This document shows positions 46,336 through 57,712 of a DNA stretch of 64,000 nt, one piece after another; the first letter of the stretch is position 1; every line of letters begins with the position of its first letter. Location of the stretch: contig OX419761.1 in assembly GCA_948567375.1 (NCBI GenBank), positions 9,214,243 to 9,278,242 on the forward strand. Reading direction: 5' to 3'. Under the pieces are notes generated by a model. It made no database searches. It was not told the DNA's origin and saw nothing but the letters and a program-made list of their open reading frames with translations. A program made the position numbers and the translations under genes. The DNA comes from Lunularia cruciata (Eukaryota; Streptophyta; Marchantiopsida; Lunulariales; Lunulariaceae).

Positions 46336-47885
46336 ATGTCGTCTACAATGCCTCAAATAACATGAAAGACTAGGGAAGTCTGACCTATCTCCCAACCTCT
46401 TCTCTTTGTGGGTCCAACTCCACTGATGCTGCTCTAGGCTCTAGAGAAGTCCAAAGCATCTCTATCACCAACATATGAGGTGGAAGCCTCAGCACCCAAA
46501 TCTGATCTCCTCTGGGCAATGGCCATACTAGCCAATCTCTACTCCAACTACTCAATCCGAGTAGCCATAGCTGTATGAGAAGTAAGGGCAAGTACTGCAC
46601 CTCTACTAGGTGTAGATCCTCTACCACCACCTCTACCTCCTCATCCTCCATGAACTAGAGCTCCTCTACTACCTACCACAACAGCCTACCACTCCATAAC
46701 TTTGGATGTAGGTCAAAGCACCGGTCACTAGTGAGACCAAATCTATGGCAATGCTCACATTGCTTCTATGCTGACTGTGATGCACCAGAGGTATCAGGTA
46801 TGCTGCCTTGAGTACACTCTCTCCTATGGTGAGGTCCACCACAAGTCCAACAAGCAACACTACCACTCAATGGCTATTGCTGACCTGAAAAGGAAGGTGA
46901 AGTTCTAGCTCCACTAGGCCTTCCACTCGCTCCATAGGATCTGGGCTATCCACCCTATCCTCAAAAATTAACTGGGTGTGGTACACTCTGCTGCACTCTA
47001 GAAGAAGTCACAACTATGGATGAGGTCTCATTACCAAATCCAGATGTCACCACCCTCTCCTCCACCACGTTGAGCTCAATATGCTCAGCCAAACCAAAGA
47101 CCACTACCAAAGTAGGCAAAGTAGCCTATAACAAAGTAGCGTCATGAACTCTACATTGCAACTTTTTGTCCAATATCCCATACCAAAACTAGATTGCTTG
47201 GGCCTTAGTAACTCCTTGAATGAAATTGATCAGCCATCTCATGCAAGTGTATGCCTTGCATAGGCTCTCTCCAGCCTTTGGTTGGAACTCTTGCAAGCTC
47301 CTCAACTTGTCAGTCCGCAGTCCCTGGTAGCTTTACCTCAAACACTAGAAGAACTCCACCATGGAGTTACCACACCACCTCCTGCAGTGGTACCTCCACT
47401 CATGGTAACACAATCCCTAGCTAGTGCACCTCCACTAGCTTCACCAACACTACTTGAGCTAGAACTTGTGGGTATAGCCGATCTACTCTTGGCAACCAAG
47501 CCTGAAGTGAGAGAGACATAGTTTGGAGATCAATACTATCTCCATAACTCAATCTCCTCCAAATGAGCTCTCTTGAACTCATGGTAGTCATCCATTGGCA
47601 GACCTTCCAAGTGTTGAAACAACCCTTTCCATGCCATGAAGGGTGTAAACAAAGTCAGGTTTTGCATTTGCTATAAATCACACCAACTATCAAACTCTTG
47701 GATGAAGTTATCCAACTCAATGGTACCCATTGTACTAGAGTAACGTCTAGGGCCTTTGGAAGTCCCATAAATCTTGTCATGTCTCACAACAACAATGTGG
47801 ATATACCAAACGCACTCTCAACTGAATCAGCTCTTGTGTCAAACTCCAACTCAGAGTCAATCTCCATCCTCAATGGGACCTGAGA
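46335..47885 (-). pseudogene. G1 gag with zinc knuckle
   Basis: Starts near MEIDSELEFDTRADS just inside the primer-binding site. The matrix/capsid-like part has FNT/FQHL..PP and LREFQ-type segments recognisable by comparison with G2. A first cysteine motif CWTCGGPHH is near 46,850, followed by a knuckle CEHCHRFGLTSDRC (about 46,720-46,765) in which the zinc-binding His is Leu; G2 keeps His. Many stops are present. Confidence 0.8.
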
Positions 47886-47891
47886 TACAAG

Positions 47892-47900
47892 CTGATACCA
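47892..47900 (-). promoter_or_regulatory. G1 primer-binding site
   Basis: TGGTATCAG on minus begins two bases inside the LTR end and matches the first nine bases of the initiator-Met tRNA complement. After that the match is lost (CTTG instead of AGCC). Confidence 0.6.
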
Positions 47901-47902
47901 AG

Positions 47903-49755
47903 CACCACTTCGAGTAAACCCATTGTGTGCTACGTGGCTAATTCCTCTAGAATCCCAAAAGAACTCCGTCGTGACAAAGTAACCGCAACTGCAACCGCAA
48001 ACTAGAACCACCAAATGAAACTGCAACCGCAAGTACTCAAACAAGTGCCAATACCCATAGAACACCACTCCCTAATGTTACTCTAACTGAGATCACTACA
48101 CTAGGAGAAAAGGCGATTTGTAACCTACCATCACAACACACACTCTCACGGTCTGCAAGTCATCACTTCCTGCCTCACCAAAGAGAAACAAAGGTAATCT
48201 GGCTGGTTATCATTCCAGCCTCACTACCGAGAGCACACTAGAGCACCAACGCTCTAAATTCAGTGCACCTCACACAAACATGGTGCACAAACAAGAAGTA
48301 GAGAATGGAGGAGGTCCAATCATAAGAAATCATATGAAAACCCTCTATCTTATGAAGCAACACGGGACTGACTCTATCACCATTTGGCATTTGACATAAG
48401 AGAAGTTTGTATCTACGTCCTAAGCTACCAAGATCACCAAGAATGGGATCAAACTGCCTCGCCTAGCCAAAGCTATAGGTGTATAGATAACAATAGCACA
48501 ATCACTAGGATAACAAAGTGAGGGTGGACCAGTTGGCTAGGGTACCAGTCTAGGAACAAGAGATCAATTTTGTCAAACCCTATTGCGCACAATCTAGCAA
48601 GATGGGTAGATTTTGCCAAACAATGACCAAGATCTACTCTAAACTAGCTAGCATCACGTCAGCAAGCTGGCTTGCTGGCCCTTCTAGGCCTTTGTAGCCT
48701 CTCATAGCCCACAACCCTATGCCCTAAAGCCTCTAAAAGCCAAATGAGGCCTTTCTTCTTGCCACTTTGAACCCTCTCCAAATTTGGCAAAACTTCTCCA
48801 AACTTGTGAAACTCCTCTAAATCTGGCCAATTAGCGAAACTCCTCCAAATCTGGCCAAAATTTGACGTTAACTCCAGCAAAACTCTTCCATAAAATTTGA
48901 CATAAACCCTAAAGTTGGTTGACTGCCACATCATCCACTAACTCTTAACTTGAGCCAAATTGAAAAAATAGGTTTCTCCAAATCATAAATTCACGGGGGT
49001 AGGTTCCCAACTCCACCTTCAATTTCACTTTCTGAGCCCAACTCGTAACAAATTGGTCATGTCTTCACCTCTTGAGCTCAAAATCACAACCATTGCTCAA
49101 AATTTGGTTCTTCTCTCCACAAAAATTGGCCAACACTTCTACACACCGTCTGCCTTATTGCCAAATCTGCATCAAGGAACGGGCTTTTGCACACCAAGGA
49201 AAAACTGAAGTTCAATCGAGCTACCAACGATCCACTGAGCTTGGAGATACCACCAACACTCAAAGATCCTGCACCTGATTTCCTCATGACTTGACTTCTT
49301 TGATGTAATCAAATTGTTTATAATTCTCAACTCAACTCAACTTAGATCAGTACTTGATCTATCACTCTATAAATTGCCAACAATTGGGCACTGATTATAG
49401 TCAAGCCACACCCACTCTAGGTAAGAGAATCCAGGTGACGCTTACTGGCCTCTATCCACCATAGATAGGAACTTGAAGGCTCAACATCAAAGAAGTGAGC
49501 TCTCTAGAGTTGCACTTTGAAAGCATACCCCTGGACTCGAGCTAGGTCTGGAACCCTAATGGTCCCGTTGACGGCACACTTGATGGTGCAAACGGTGCAA
49601 AGTGATAGTGGGCCTCACCATGAAGTCAAGACCACAAACACAAAATCTGACCATCGGAAAGTAGTCTATAAGTAATTGCTGAAATACCTCTGACTATTAT
49701 CACTGCAACTCCAATGTCCGAGCAATCTAGATGCGACACTACAAATGGCTTGACA
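47903..49755 (-). mobile_element. G1 5' LTR (1,853 bp)
   Basis: It aligns end to end with the G2 LTR at 51,419-53,276 (1,858 bp, opposite orientation). It starts TGTCA(C/A)GCCATTTGTAG. At its end G2 has CA, while here the base pair is changed to TG just before the primer-binding site. A possible TATA motif (TTTATAGAGTG) is near 49,365. Most ORFs in it are shadows. The ORF-like sequence near 49,072-49,278 is LTR, not a gene. Confidence 0.85.
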
Positions 49756-51418
49756 AGTTTCTTTCTAAAGTTTGGCAGCCTTGCTTAAGACTTTGTTTAC
49801 CTTGTTGGCCATTTTAGAGTCCTTACACCTCTCCTCCAACTCTGACCTATACTTTTTAACATATGCTTCCAAGCTCAAACAATCAATGGTAAGTCTTGTC
49901 AACTTACCTTGAGCTTGTTTAAAGTTGGTATGAGTATTGACCAACTTTGGTTTTTGTGCTAGTTGCTCTTGCCCATACATGTTCTTCCATTCTTTAACTA
50001 TCAAATGCAACTCTACATACTCAATTGAGATGTAGTATTATGTTCTTCAACAATCTGATGCAATTCTACATACTGAAATTGAGATGTCTTCTTCTATTCT
50101 TCAACCATCCGATGGAACTTTTACATTTTCAAATTGAGTCTTTGTGTAATACCAAGAGCTAACCATATGATCTAGATGTGAAATTTGGTTTGGTAACATC
50201 TAGAATGATGTTAAACATGATGGTCAAAATATATCAGATAGAAGTATCACCAAAAGAGTACTTCTACTAATAGGGCAAAAACCAAAATAGACTTGAAAAC
50301 CTTAGAATCAATAGCTAGACATATGATTTAAAGGTGAGAATTGGTTTGGTAACATCGGGAGGGACGTTACATATGATAGACTAAACAGATCAGAAAGAGG
50401 TATCACCAAGAGGGGACTTCTACTAATAGAGTAGGAACCAAAATATGCCTGAAATCTTTGAAGGCAATTTCAGAGGCCTAAACAGATGAATTAGACCTAA
50501 AAAATATACAACCCCCCCAATAGATGACAAGTTGGCCTTCCCTCCCCCTTGGTTTGTCTCGTCAATAACTTTCCAATGGTACCTTACCCACATGATTCTA
50601 CAATTCCTACAAGAAGATTTCCTAAAAGATTCCCTCCGGTCAAAGCTTGTTTGACCAAACCAGATAGGACCTAGACCTACATGTCACCCATCCAAGTAAG
50701 TAATCCAAGGGTGGAGCTTGCTGACATGTCACCTATCTGTGTGCTTAATCCTATGGTGGAGCTTCCTTGGAGGAGATCCTTTTTGTCTATATAATAAAGA
50801 GAAGCTCTTCTTTGGGGCATTGAATGTTTGAGTGTGAAATCTATATTTTCTCTTTTCTCTAGTCCTCAAAGTATTACAAATGTATCAGAGTGAGTGTTTT
50901 AGTCCAAGAGAGTGGATCAACCCTCTTGGAAGAGCACAAACTATTGAAATTGAGTAATTTGAGGTGAACATAGAGTAATTGCTAGACTTAGGTAAAACTT
51001 TAGAGAGCGGATGGGATGGATGCACCATGAGGACAATTTCTTGCACCTAGCTTTCCATGCTCAAATCCATCCCACATCAAGCTTATGTATATTCAACATG
51101 AGAAAATGAGGGTATCGCTAGTTTATCACTTTGGTGTAGAATTCATGGACAAGGTGATGAATTTACCAAACCTAGTGATTCTACTTGTGGTGATATATAA
51201 CAGAGAGTGGGATTTGACAATCTACATTCTATTATGATGGTATACATGTGAATGCCCCAAATCCTCTCCCTTTCAACACTCAAGTAGAAATCTGTTATAT
51301 AGTAAGACCGAAAGTGATGTTTAGAGATTTTGAAGTGGTTAGGAATTTTGGTGAGGAGTATTATTAATGAGTGATAGCTTCTGAGGTCCCAATAGTAGTT
51401 CCAATAGTTTGTGCACCT
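49756..51418. other. Spacer between head-to-head LTRs, with solo-LTR-like promoter and 156-bp repeat
   Basis: It contains a diverged direct repeat: TTGGTTTGGTAACATC at 50,185 and 50,341, with TATCACCAA and ACTTCTACTAATAG following in both. On plus, a promoter-like TCTATATAATAAAGAGAAGC (about 50,786) is followed by TCTCTTTTCTC, which resembles the R-region start of a plant LTR. An 81-codon minus-strand frame (49,765-50,010) is Lys/Glu-rich and may be a coiled-coil fragment (LEAYVKKYRSELEERCKDS). Nothing else is recognisable. Confidence 0.45.
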
Positions 51419-53276
51419 TGTCACGCCATTTGTAGTGTCGCATTTAGATTGCTTAAACACTAGAGTTGCAATGATAGTAGTTAGAGTTATTTCAACTGTT
51501 TCTCAGAGCCTATTTTCTGACGGTCAGATTTTGTGTTTGGGGTACTGACTTCACGGTGGGGCCCACCGTCACTTTGCACCATTTGCACCGTCAAGTGTGC
51601 AATCAGCAGGACCATTAGGGTTCAGACCTAGCTCGAGTCCAGGGGTTATACTTTGAAAGTGCAGCTCCAGAGAGCTCACTTCTTTGATGTTGAGCCTTTG
51701 AGTTCTTGGCTATGGTGGACAAAGGCCGACGAGCGTCACTTGGATTCTCTATGCTTGAGTGGATGTGGCTTGACTGTAATCAGTGCCTAGTTGTTGGCAG
51801 TTTATAGAGTGACAATCAAGTACGGATTTGAGTTGAGTTGAGTTGAGAGTGGTAAACAATTTGATTACATCAGAGAAGTGAAGTCAGGGGGAAATCGGGT
51901 ACAAGAACTTTGAGTGTTGGTGGTATCTCCAAGCTCGGTGATTGTTGGTAGCTCAATTCAAGTTCAACTTTTCCCTAGTGTGCAAAAGCTCATTTGATTG
52001 ATTGATTGATTGATGCAGATTTGGCAGTAAGGAAAACGGTGTGCGGAAGCGTTGGCCAATTTTTGAGCAAAGAAGGAGCAAATTTTGATCAATGGTTGTG
52101 ATTTTGAGCTCAAGAGGTGAAGGCATGACCAATTTGTTGTGAGTTGGGCTCAAAAAGTCAAATTGAAGGTGGAGTTGGGAAGCTATTCTCATGACTTTGT
52201 GACTTGTAGAAACCCGTGTTGTCAATTTGGCTTGAGTGGAAAGTTAGCGGGGGATTTGGTGAACAACCAACTTTAGGGTTTACGTCAGATTTTGGCTGGA
52301 TTTTACGTTAGATTTTGGCTAGATTTGGAGGAGTTTTGCTGTTTGGCCAGATTTGGAGGACTTTTCTAGTTTTGAGACCTCTTGCCAATTTTAGAGGAGG
52401 TTCCAAGTGACAAGAAGAAAGGCCTCATTTGGCTGAATTTTGGTGTTTAGAGGCTTCAAGGCATAGGGCTGTGGGCTATGAGAGGCTACGAAGGCCTAGA
52501 AGGGCCAACATGTTGGCGTGAGGCTAGCTAGTTTAGAGTAGATCTTGGTCATTGGTTGGCAAAATCTACCTTTCATGCTAGATTGTGCACAATAAGGTTT
52601 GACCCCTAGATCTCTTGCTCCTAGATTGGTGCCCTAGCCAACTTGTCCACCCTCACTTGTTGTCCTAGTGACTGTGCTACTATTATCTATACACATGTAG
52701 CTTTGGCTAGGAGAGGAAGTTTGATCCCATTCTTGGTGATCCTGGTAGCTTAGGACTTAGATACAAACTTCTTTTATGTCAAATGCCAAATGGTGGCAAA
52801 GTCAATCTCGTGTTGTTTTATGAGATGTAGGGATTTCTTGTGATTGGACCCCTTCTATTCTTTGCTTCCTGTTTGTGCACCACATTTGTGTGAGGTGCCT
52901 TGAATTTTGAGCATTGGTGCTCTGGTGTGCTCTCGGTAGTGAGGTTGGAGTGATGACTAGTCAGACTACCTTTGTATCTCTCCGGTGAGGCAGGAAGTGA
53001 TGACCTGCAGACCGTGAGAGTGTGTGTTATGATGGCAAGTTACAGGTTGCACTTTCCCCTAGTGGAGTTATCTTGGTTAGAGTTACATTAGTGTGTGGTG
53101 CTTAGTTGGTATTGGCACGTGGTGGTGTTGGCACTTGGTGGGGTACTTGTGGTTACAACTTGCGGTTGCAGTTGGTGGTTCTGGTTGCAGTTGTGGTTAC
53201 TTTGTCACGACGAAGTTCTTTGGGGATTCTAGAGGAGATAGCCCTATAGTACATAGTGGGTTTACTCAGAGTGGCA
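51419..53276 (+). mobile_element. G2 5' LTR (1,858 bp)
   Basis: Begins TGTCACGCCATTTGTAGTG and ends GGCA two bases before a TTGGTACTAGC primer-binding-like sequence (about 53,278-53,288). Same length and order as the G1 LTR but opposite orientation. A TTTATAGAGTG TATA-like motif is near 51,811. A (GATT)n-like run (TTGATTGATTGATTGATTG) is at about 51,995. Confidence 0.85.
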
Positions 53277-53305
53277 CTTGGTACTAGCTTGTATCTTAGG
53301 TCTCA

Positions 53306-54856
53306 GTGAGGGAGGAGATTGATTCTAAGTTGGAGTTTGACACAGGAGCTGATTCAATTCAAAGTGCACTTGGTGTGTCCGCACCGTTGTTGTGGGACAT
53401 GGATGAGATTTATATGGCTTCCAAAGGCCCTAGACATTACTCTAGTATGGTGGGTACCATTGAGTTGGATGACTTCATCCAAGAGTTTGATAGTTGGTCT
53501 GATATGCAGTAGATGCGGAACCCGACTTTGTTCACACCTTTCATGGTATGGAAGGGGTTGTTTCAACATCTGGAGGGTCCACCAATGGACAAAAACCATG
53601 AGTTTAGGAGAGCTCATTTGGAGGAGATCTAGTTATGGGGACAATATTGGTCTCTGAGCTATATCTTTATCACTTCAGGTTTGGTGGCCAGGAGTAGATT
53701 GGTTGTACCTATGAGTTCTAGCTCAAGTAGTGTTAGTAGAGCTAGTGGAGGTGCACTAGCTGGAGATAGTGCTACTACAAGTGGAGGTACCACTGTAGGA
53801 AGTGGTGTGGTACTGGAGTTTAACCTAATGGTGGAGTTCTTCCTGTGTTTGAGGCAGAACTACTAGGGAGTGCGGAATGATAAGCTGAGTGGCTTGTAGG
53901 AGTTCCAGCAAAAGGCTAGAGAGAGCCTATGTGAGACATACACTCACATGAGGCGGTTGATCAGTTTCACTTAGGGAGTTAATGAGGCCCAAGCAGTCCA
54001 GTTTTGGTATAGGATACTGGACAAGGAGTTGCAACATAGAGTTTGTGATGCTACATTGTTGTAGGCTACTTTGTCCACTTTGGCAGTGGTCTTTGGTTTG
54101 GCTGAGCGTATTGAGCTCAACATGGTGGAAGAGAGAGTGGATACATCTGGATTTGGTAGGGAGATCTTGTCCACGATTGTGACTTCTTCTAGAGTGCAAT
54201 AGAGTGCACCATGCCCAGTTGGTTTTGAGGACAGGATGGATAGCCCAGATCCTATGGAGCAAGTGGAGGGCCTAGTGGAGTTAGACTCTTACCTTCATTT
54301 TTGGGTCAGTAGTAGTCAGTGAGTAGTCGTGTTGCTTGTTGGACTTGTGGTGGACCTCACCATTAGAGAGAGTTCTCAAAGCAGTGGACCTGATACCTCG
54401 GGTGCATCACAACCAACACAGAAACAATGTGAGCATTGCCACAGATTTGGTCACACTAGTGATCGGTGTTTTGACCTACACCCAAAGTGACGGAGTGGTA
54501 GGGTTGCTATGGCAGGTAGTAGAGGAGCTCTTGGAGGACGAGGTGATAGAGGTGGTGGTAGAGGATCTACACCTAGTAGGGGTGCAGTACCTGCTCTTAC
54601 TTCTGATACAGCTATGGCTACTCGGATTGAGTAGTTGGAGCAGAGATTGGCTAGTATGGCTATTGCTCAGAGGAGATCAGATTTGGGTGCTGAGGCTTCC
54701 ACCTCATATGCTAGTGATAGAGATGCTTTGGACTTCATGTGCAGAGCAACACAGGTGGATGCATCTGCAGCAGTGACTAGGAGTGCAATACATGCTCTAG
54801 GGCCTAGAGGAGCATCAGTGGAGTTGGATCCACAAAGAGGAGAGGTTGGGAGATAG
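53306..54856 (+). pseudogene. G2 gag with CCHC zinc knuckle
   Basis: One frame from MREEIDSKLEFDTGADS. It passes LDDFIQEFDSW, the gag signature region WKGLFQHLEGPPMD, a Ser/Gly-rich linker, VEFFLCLRQNY, LCETYTHMRRLIS and FGLAERIELNMVEE. Two Cys clusters follow: CWTCGGPHH and a canonical knuckle CEHCHRFGHTSDRC near 54,440-54,480 (C-x2-C-x4-H-x4-C intact). Next is an RGGRG-like basic/Gly tail and a helix LEQRLASMAIAQRR. Stops are TAG at 53,510 and 53,864 where CAG is expected (G1 has CAG at the second site), plus others. Confidence 0.85.
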
Positions 54857-54877
54857 GTCCGACTTCCCCAATCTTTC

Positions 54878-55700
54878 ATGCTATTTGAGGCATTGCAGAT
54901 GACATCCATGCTTCCTAGACGTCCCAGTGCAAGTGTGGTAGGTGGTGAGAGAGTGCATGATGGACTACTTGCTAGTCAGCCACCTACTACTACACAGACT
55001 AAGTCTAGCACGATGTTGGGGGCGGCTCAGCTGATTATGCAGCATCCTTTGTTTTTGGCCAGTGATATGTTTACATTGGGAGCTGACCCAACCCTAGTAT
55101 TTCAGTTGGCTGCCACGATGTATGAGAGTAGGGATGGTGCAGTTCCTACTACTAGAGCAGAGGTGGTTGGTAGTGGAGCTGACTTGGTTGAGGAGTATGG
55201 GATCCGTTCAGCAACCAGTGGTTTGTGGCAAGTAGTAGTGACTAGACTGGAGGAGTTGCCAACTAGACTGACCTTTGAGAGAGCACAATTTACACATGGT
55301 GTTGTCCTATTGGATAACCAAAGGGGGATTTTCTGTTTGGTGCAACCTTCAGAGAAGGTCTATACACCATAGAGAGCCTTGTTAGACTTTGGTACGCAGC
55401 CCCTTATGTTGGGGAAGGCTGCAGTTGTTGGTCTGGAGTTATGGAAGACCAATGTGGAGAGGTGTCCATTTCAGATCCAAACATCTCTAGATGGTGGTTC
55501 GACACAATACATCACACATGGGAAGCTTGTTGTCCAAGTTCAGCCTGGTCATCTGACTGATAGCTTGGTGGTGAGAGCTCAGGCTATTGCGACAATAGTT
55601 GAGTCACATGATGTGCTAGTTGGGGGAGTAGTGTTATATCCTACGGGTTTCAACATTAACTATTGGGAGGAGACAACCTCCTATGGACCTAGTTGGCAGT
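54878..55700 (+). pseudogene. G2 aspartic protease
   Basis: Preceded by a linker with LGAAQLIMQHPLFLASD and LGADPTLVFQLA. The protease core starts near 55,373: RALLDFGTQPLMLGKAAV, with D-F-G-T in the active-site position. It continues with SLVVRAQAIATIVESHDVLV, then VVLYPTGFNINYWEE. Same frame as gag, so gag-pro-methyltransferase was one polyprotein. One stop immediately precedes the core (CCA TAG AGA, where G1 has CCA CAA AGA). Confidence 0.8.
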
Positions 55701-55769
55701 CTGGTGAGGGACGGGTATGTCGCCTACCAAAATGCTTCAATAGTGGTAGTCTTGGCTCACTATGGTTCG

Positions 55770-56995
55770 AGACCATGGCAACATCAGTTTTAGCTTTTAG
55801 TGGTGCAATTACTTGGCCTAGTGACTTGTTGGAGGGGAACGCCCATGCAAAGGATACTCCAGTACCAGAAGAGATCACTCAAGTTTGGAGTACGAGTAGG
55901 ATTGTTCAATCCACCTTGGATGTTCCATTGTGGTAGCATGCAAATCAGTTGGTGCAACAGGCTTGGAGTGGAGCCTTCGTACCATTAGGAGATGAGTGTG
56001 AGGATGAGCCGCCAGAGTCACTTACTTTGACACCTCTAGATACCACACTCATTGCTTGGTAGTATTGAGTAGAGGGGATATGCCTATTGGAGTTGTCTGG
56101 TGGGATCAGCACCGGACTAGTTCCGGTATTACAGGCGAGTATACGAGTATAGAGGTACTTGTATGTACAAAGAGATGAGACTGCTAGGCGAGTCTCTCTA
56201 TATCATATGGCACACTTGGCCTATCTTTATCCAAAGTTATTACCAATGTCAGCAGTCAAAGGTTACCAAAAGACCCTACCCGTAGACATTTCCTTACAGG
56301 GGCGCATGATCTGGAGAGACATGGGCCTATTCACTTGGTGATTTCTCAATGGCCATGTCCGGGACATACACGTGTTGGTAGAGGTTTGGGTCTTCAGGTT
56401 CCTCATTCTGGTGTGTTTTGGGAGATGTTACGGATACTACAACATGTCCAGGTTCATCAGTCCGTTTCTGCAGCTTACCTTTTGGAGAACGTTCCTTTGA
56501 TGGGTGATTCTTGCACCAGAGTGGTGACAAGTACACATCAGATCCATTCTTGGATGGGACCTGCTGTATTGTTAGATGCAGCCTAAGTGGGATCACGGGC
56601 TCATCGCCTTTGTCTTTGGTGGATGAACCTCTTCCCAGAGAGGTTCTACAACGTGCTTATGATGGGATTCAATGACTTGACTACATCCTTGTTGATGATA
56701 TCTTGGATGTTGGGCGTCAGTGTAAGACAGTGGTAGTGGCTGATAGGCCATCTTTGGCAGTGGTGAACCTAGTTGGACAGCCTAGAGCCGCATTTCCCAC
56801 ACTCATGAGTTTCTCGGGCCCTCATGCTTTTTGAGAGGGAGGACCTAGACTTGTTTCGGACTCACAATTATAGCAGTTGGTGGAGCCCAATGCTTATGAG
56901 AGAGAGCGGGCAATGGGTTTTTGTACCGGTATTACCGCTGTTCTAGCAGTGTAAGAGGCATCTAGGTTTCAGGTGTTAGGTCAGGCTATGATCTT
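55770..56995 (+). pseudogene. C5-cytosine DNA methyltransferase domain of G2
   Basis: After an acidic linker (ITWPSDLLEGNAHAKDTPVP, then LTLTPLDTTLIAW) comes motif I, LLELSGGISTGLVP (about 56,080-56,122), and RYLYVQRDETARR. Motif IV is HLVISQWPCPGHTRVGRG (about 56,330-56,385) with the Pro-Cys catalytic pair intact, then SGVFWEMLRIL. Motif VI is YLLENVPLMGDS (about 56,475-56,510). Motif VIII is VLLDAA-stop-VGSRAHRLCLWWMNLF (about 56,570-56,632). The recognition/IX part has RPSLAVVNLVGQPRAAFPT. Motif X includes ERERAMGFCTGITA and EASRFQVLGQAM (about 56,905-56,990). This set and order match DNMT3-like enzymes that transfer methyl from S-adenosyl-methionine to cytosine C5. It is disabled by two 1-base deletions and several stops. 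Confidence 0.85.
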
Positions 56996-57712
56996 AAACT
57001 TGTTTGTGAAGAAGAGGGATGATGCAATACGTATTTGCATTGACTATCAGGGTCTCAATTAGCAAACAATGAAGAACAAATACCCCTTACCTTGCATGGA
57101 TGATCTATTTGATCAACTCCATGGAGCAAGATACTTCACCAAATTGGACTTGCAGAGCGGTTACAATCAAATCCAAATTACAGAGGAAGATATGTACAAA
57201 ATTGCCTTTTGAACCAAGTATGACCACTTTGAGTATCTTGTGATGCCTTTTGGCCTCACCAATGCACCTACCACTTTCATGAGTCTAATGAATGGCATAT
57301 TTTGTCCATGCTTGGATAAGTCTATTATTGTCTTCTTGGACAACATCTTAGTATATAGTAGTACAATGACGGAACATAAATAACATCTACAAGAGGTCCT
57401 CCAAATTCTAAGACAGAATCAATTGTATGCCAAAATCTCAACGTGCGAGTTTGGCAAGTTTGAAGTAGACTACTTGGGGCATAGAGTAACTTTAGAGGGC
57501 ATTCAAGTATTGACGGATAAAATAGAGGTCATCAAAAAATGGAGTGCCCCAAAAGATCAGACTGAAGTCAAGAGCTTCTTGGGGTTGATAGGATTCTATC
57601 TTAGATTTATCAAGACTTCTCTAAGGTTACACAACCTTTACCAACACTACTTGGCAAGGGGAAGAAGTGAACATGGAGAATCACACAAGAGTTGGCCTTT
57701 CAAGAATTGAAA
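56996..57712 (+). pseudogene. G2 reverse transcriptase of a second gypsy lineage
   Basis: Starts abruptly with LFVKKRDDAIRICIDYQGLN in the same frame as the methyltransferase end. The usual upstream segment (x-P-[WY]-x-x-P-[IV]) is missing. It continues [32 protein letters not shown] and [18 protein letters not shown]. The catalytic box is FLDNILVYS (FLDN instead of [FY]xDD, so the second Asp is lost). CEFGKFEVDYLGHRVT, VIKKWSAPKDQTEVKSFLGL and FYLRFIK follow. The motif style differs from the G1 RT (WCYIDD, FWAI) and resembles chromovirus-type elements. Confidence 0.85.

Larger units (their letters stand above)
35122..49755 (-). mobile_element. Ty3/gypsy element G1 carrying a DNA methyltransferase, internally duplicated
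   Basis: Reading on minus: 5' LTR (49,755-47,903), primer-binding site, gag with zinc knuckle, protease, methyltransferase, RT N-part. A second protease tail, methyltransferase and RT follow, then RNase H, integrase and a partial 3' LTR. The repeated part is a tandem duplication of 38,076-41,010 against 41,012-45,905. The second interval is longer only because of the 1,955-bp E1 insertion plus its target duplication. Without these additions the element would be about 9.8 kb. All reading frames carry stop codons. Confidence 0.85.

Noticed and set aside
35122-49755. G1 as two independent adjacent elements
   Set aside because: Only one 5' LTR and one 3' LTR fragment are present, and the duplicated segments abut at a single junction with equal offsets on both sides, which fits one element with an internal duplication.
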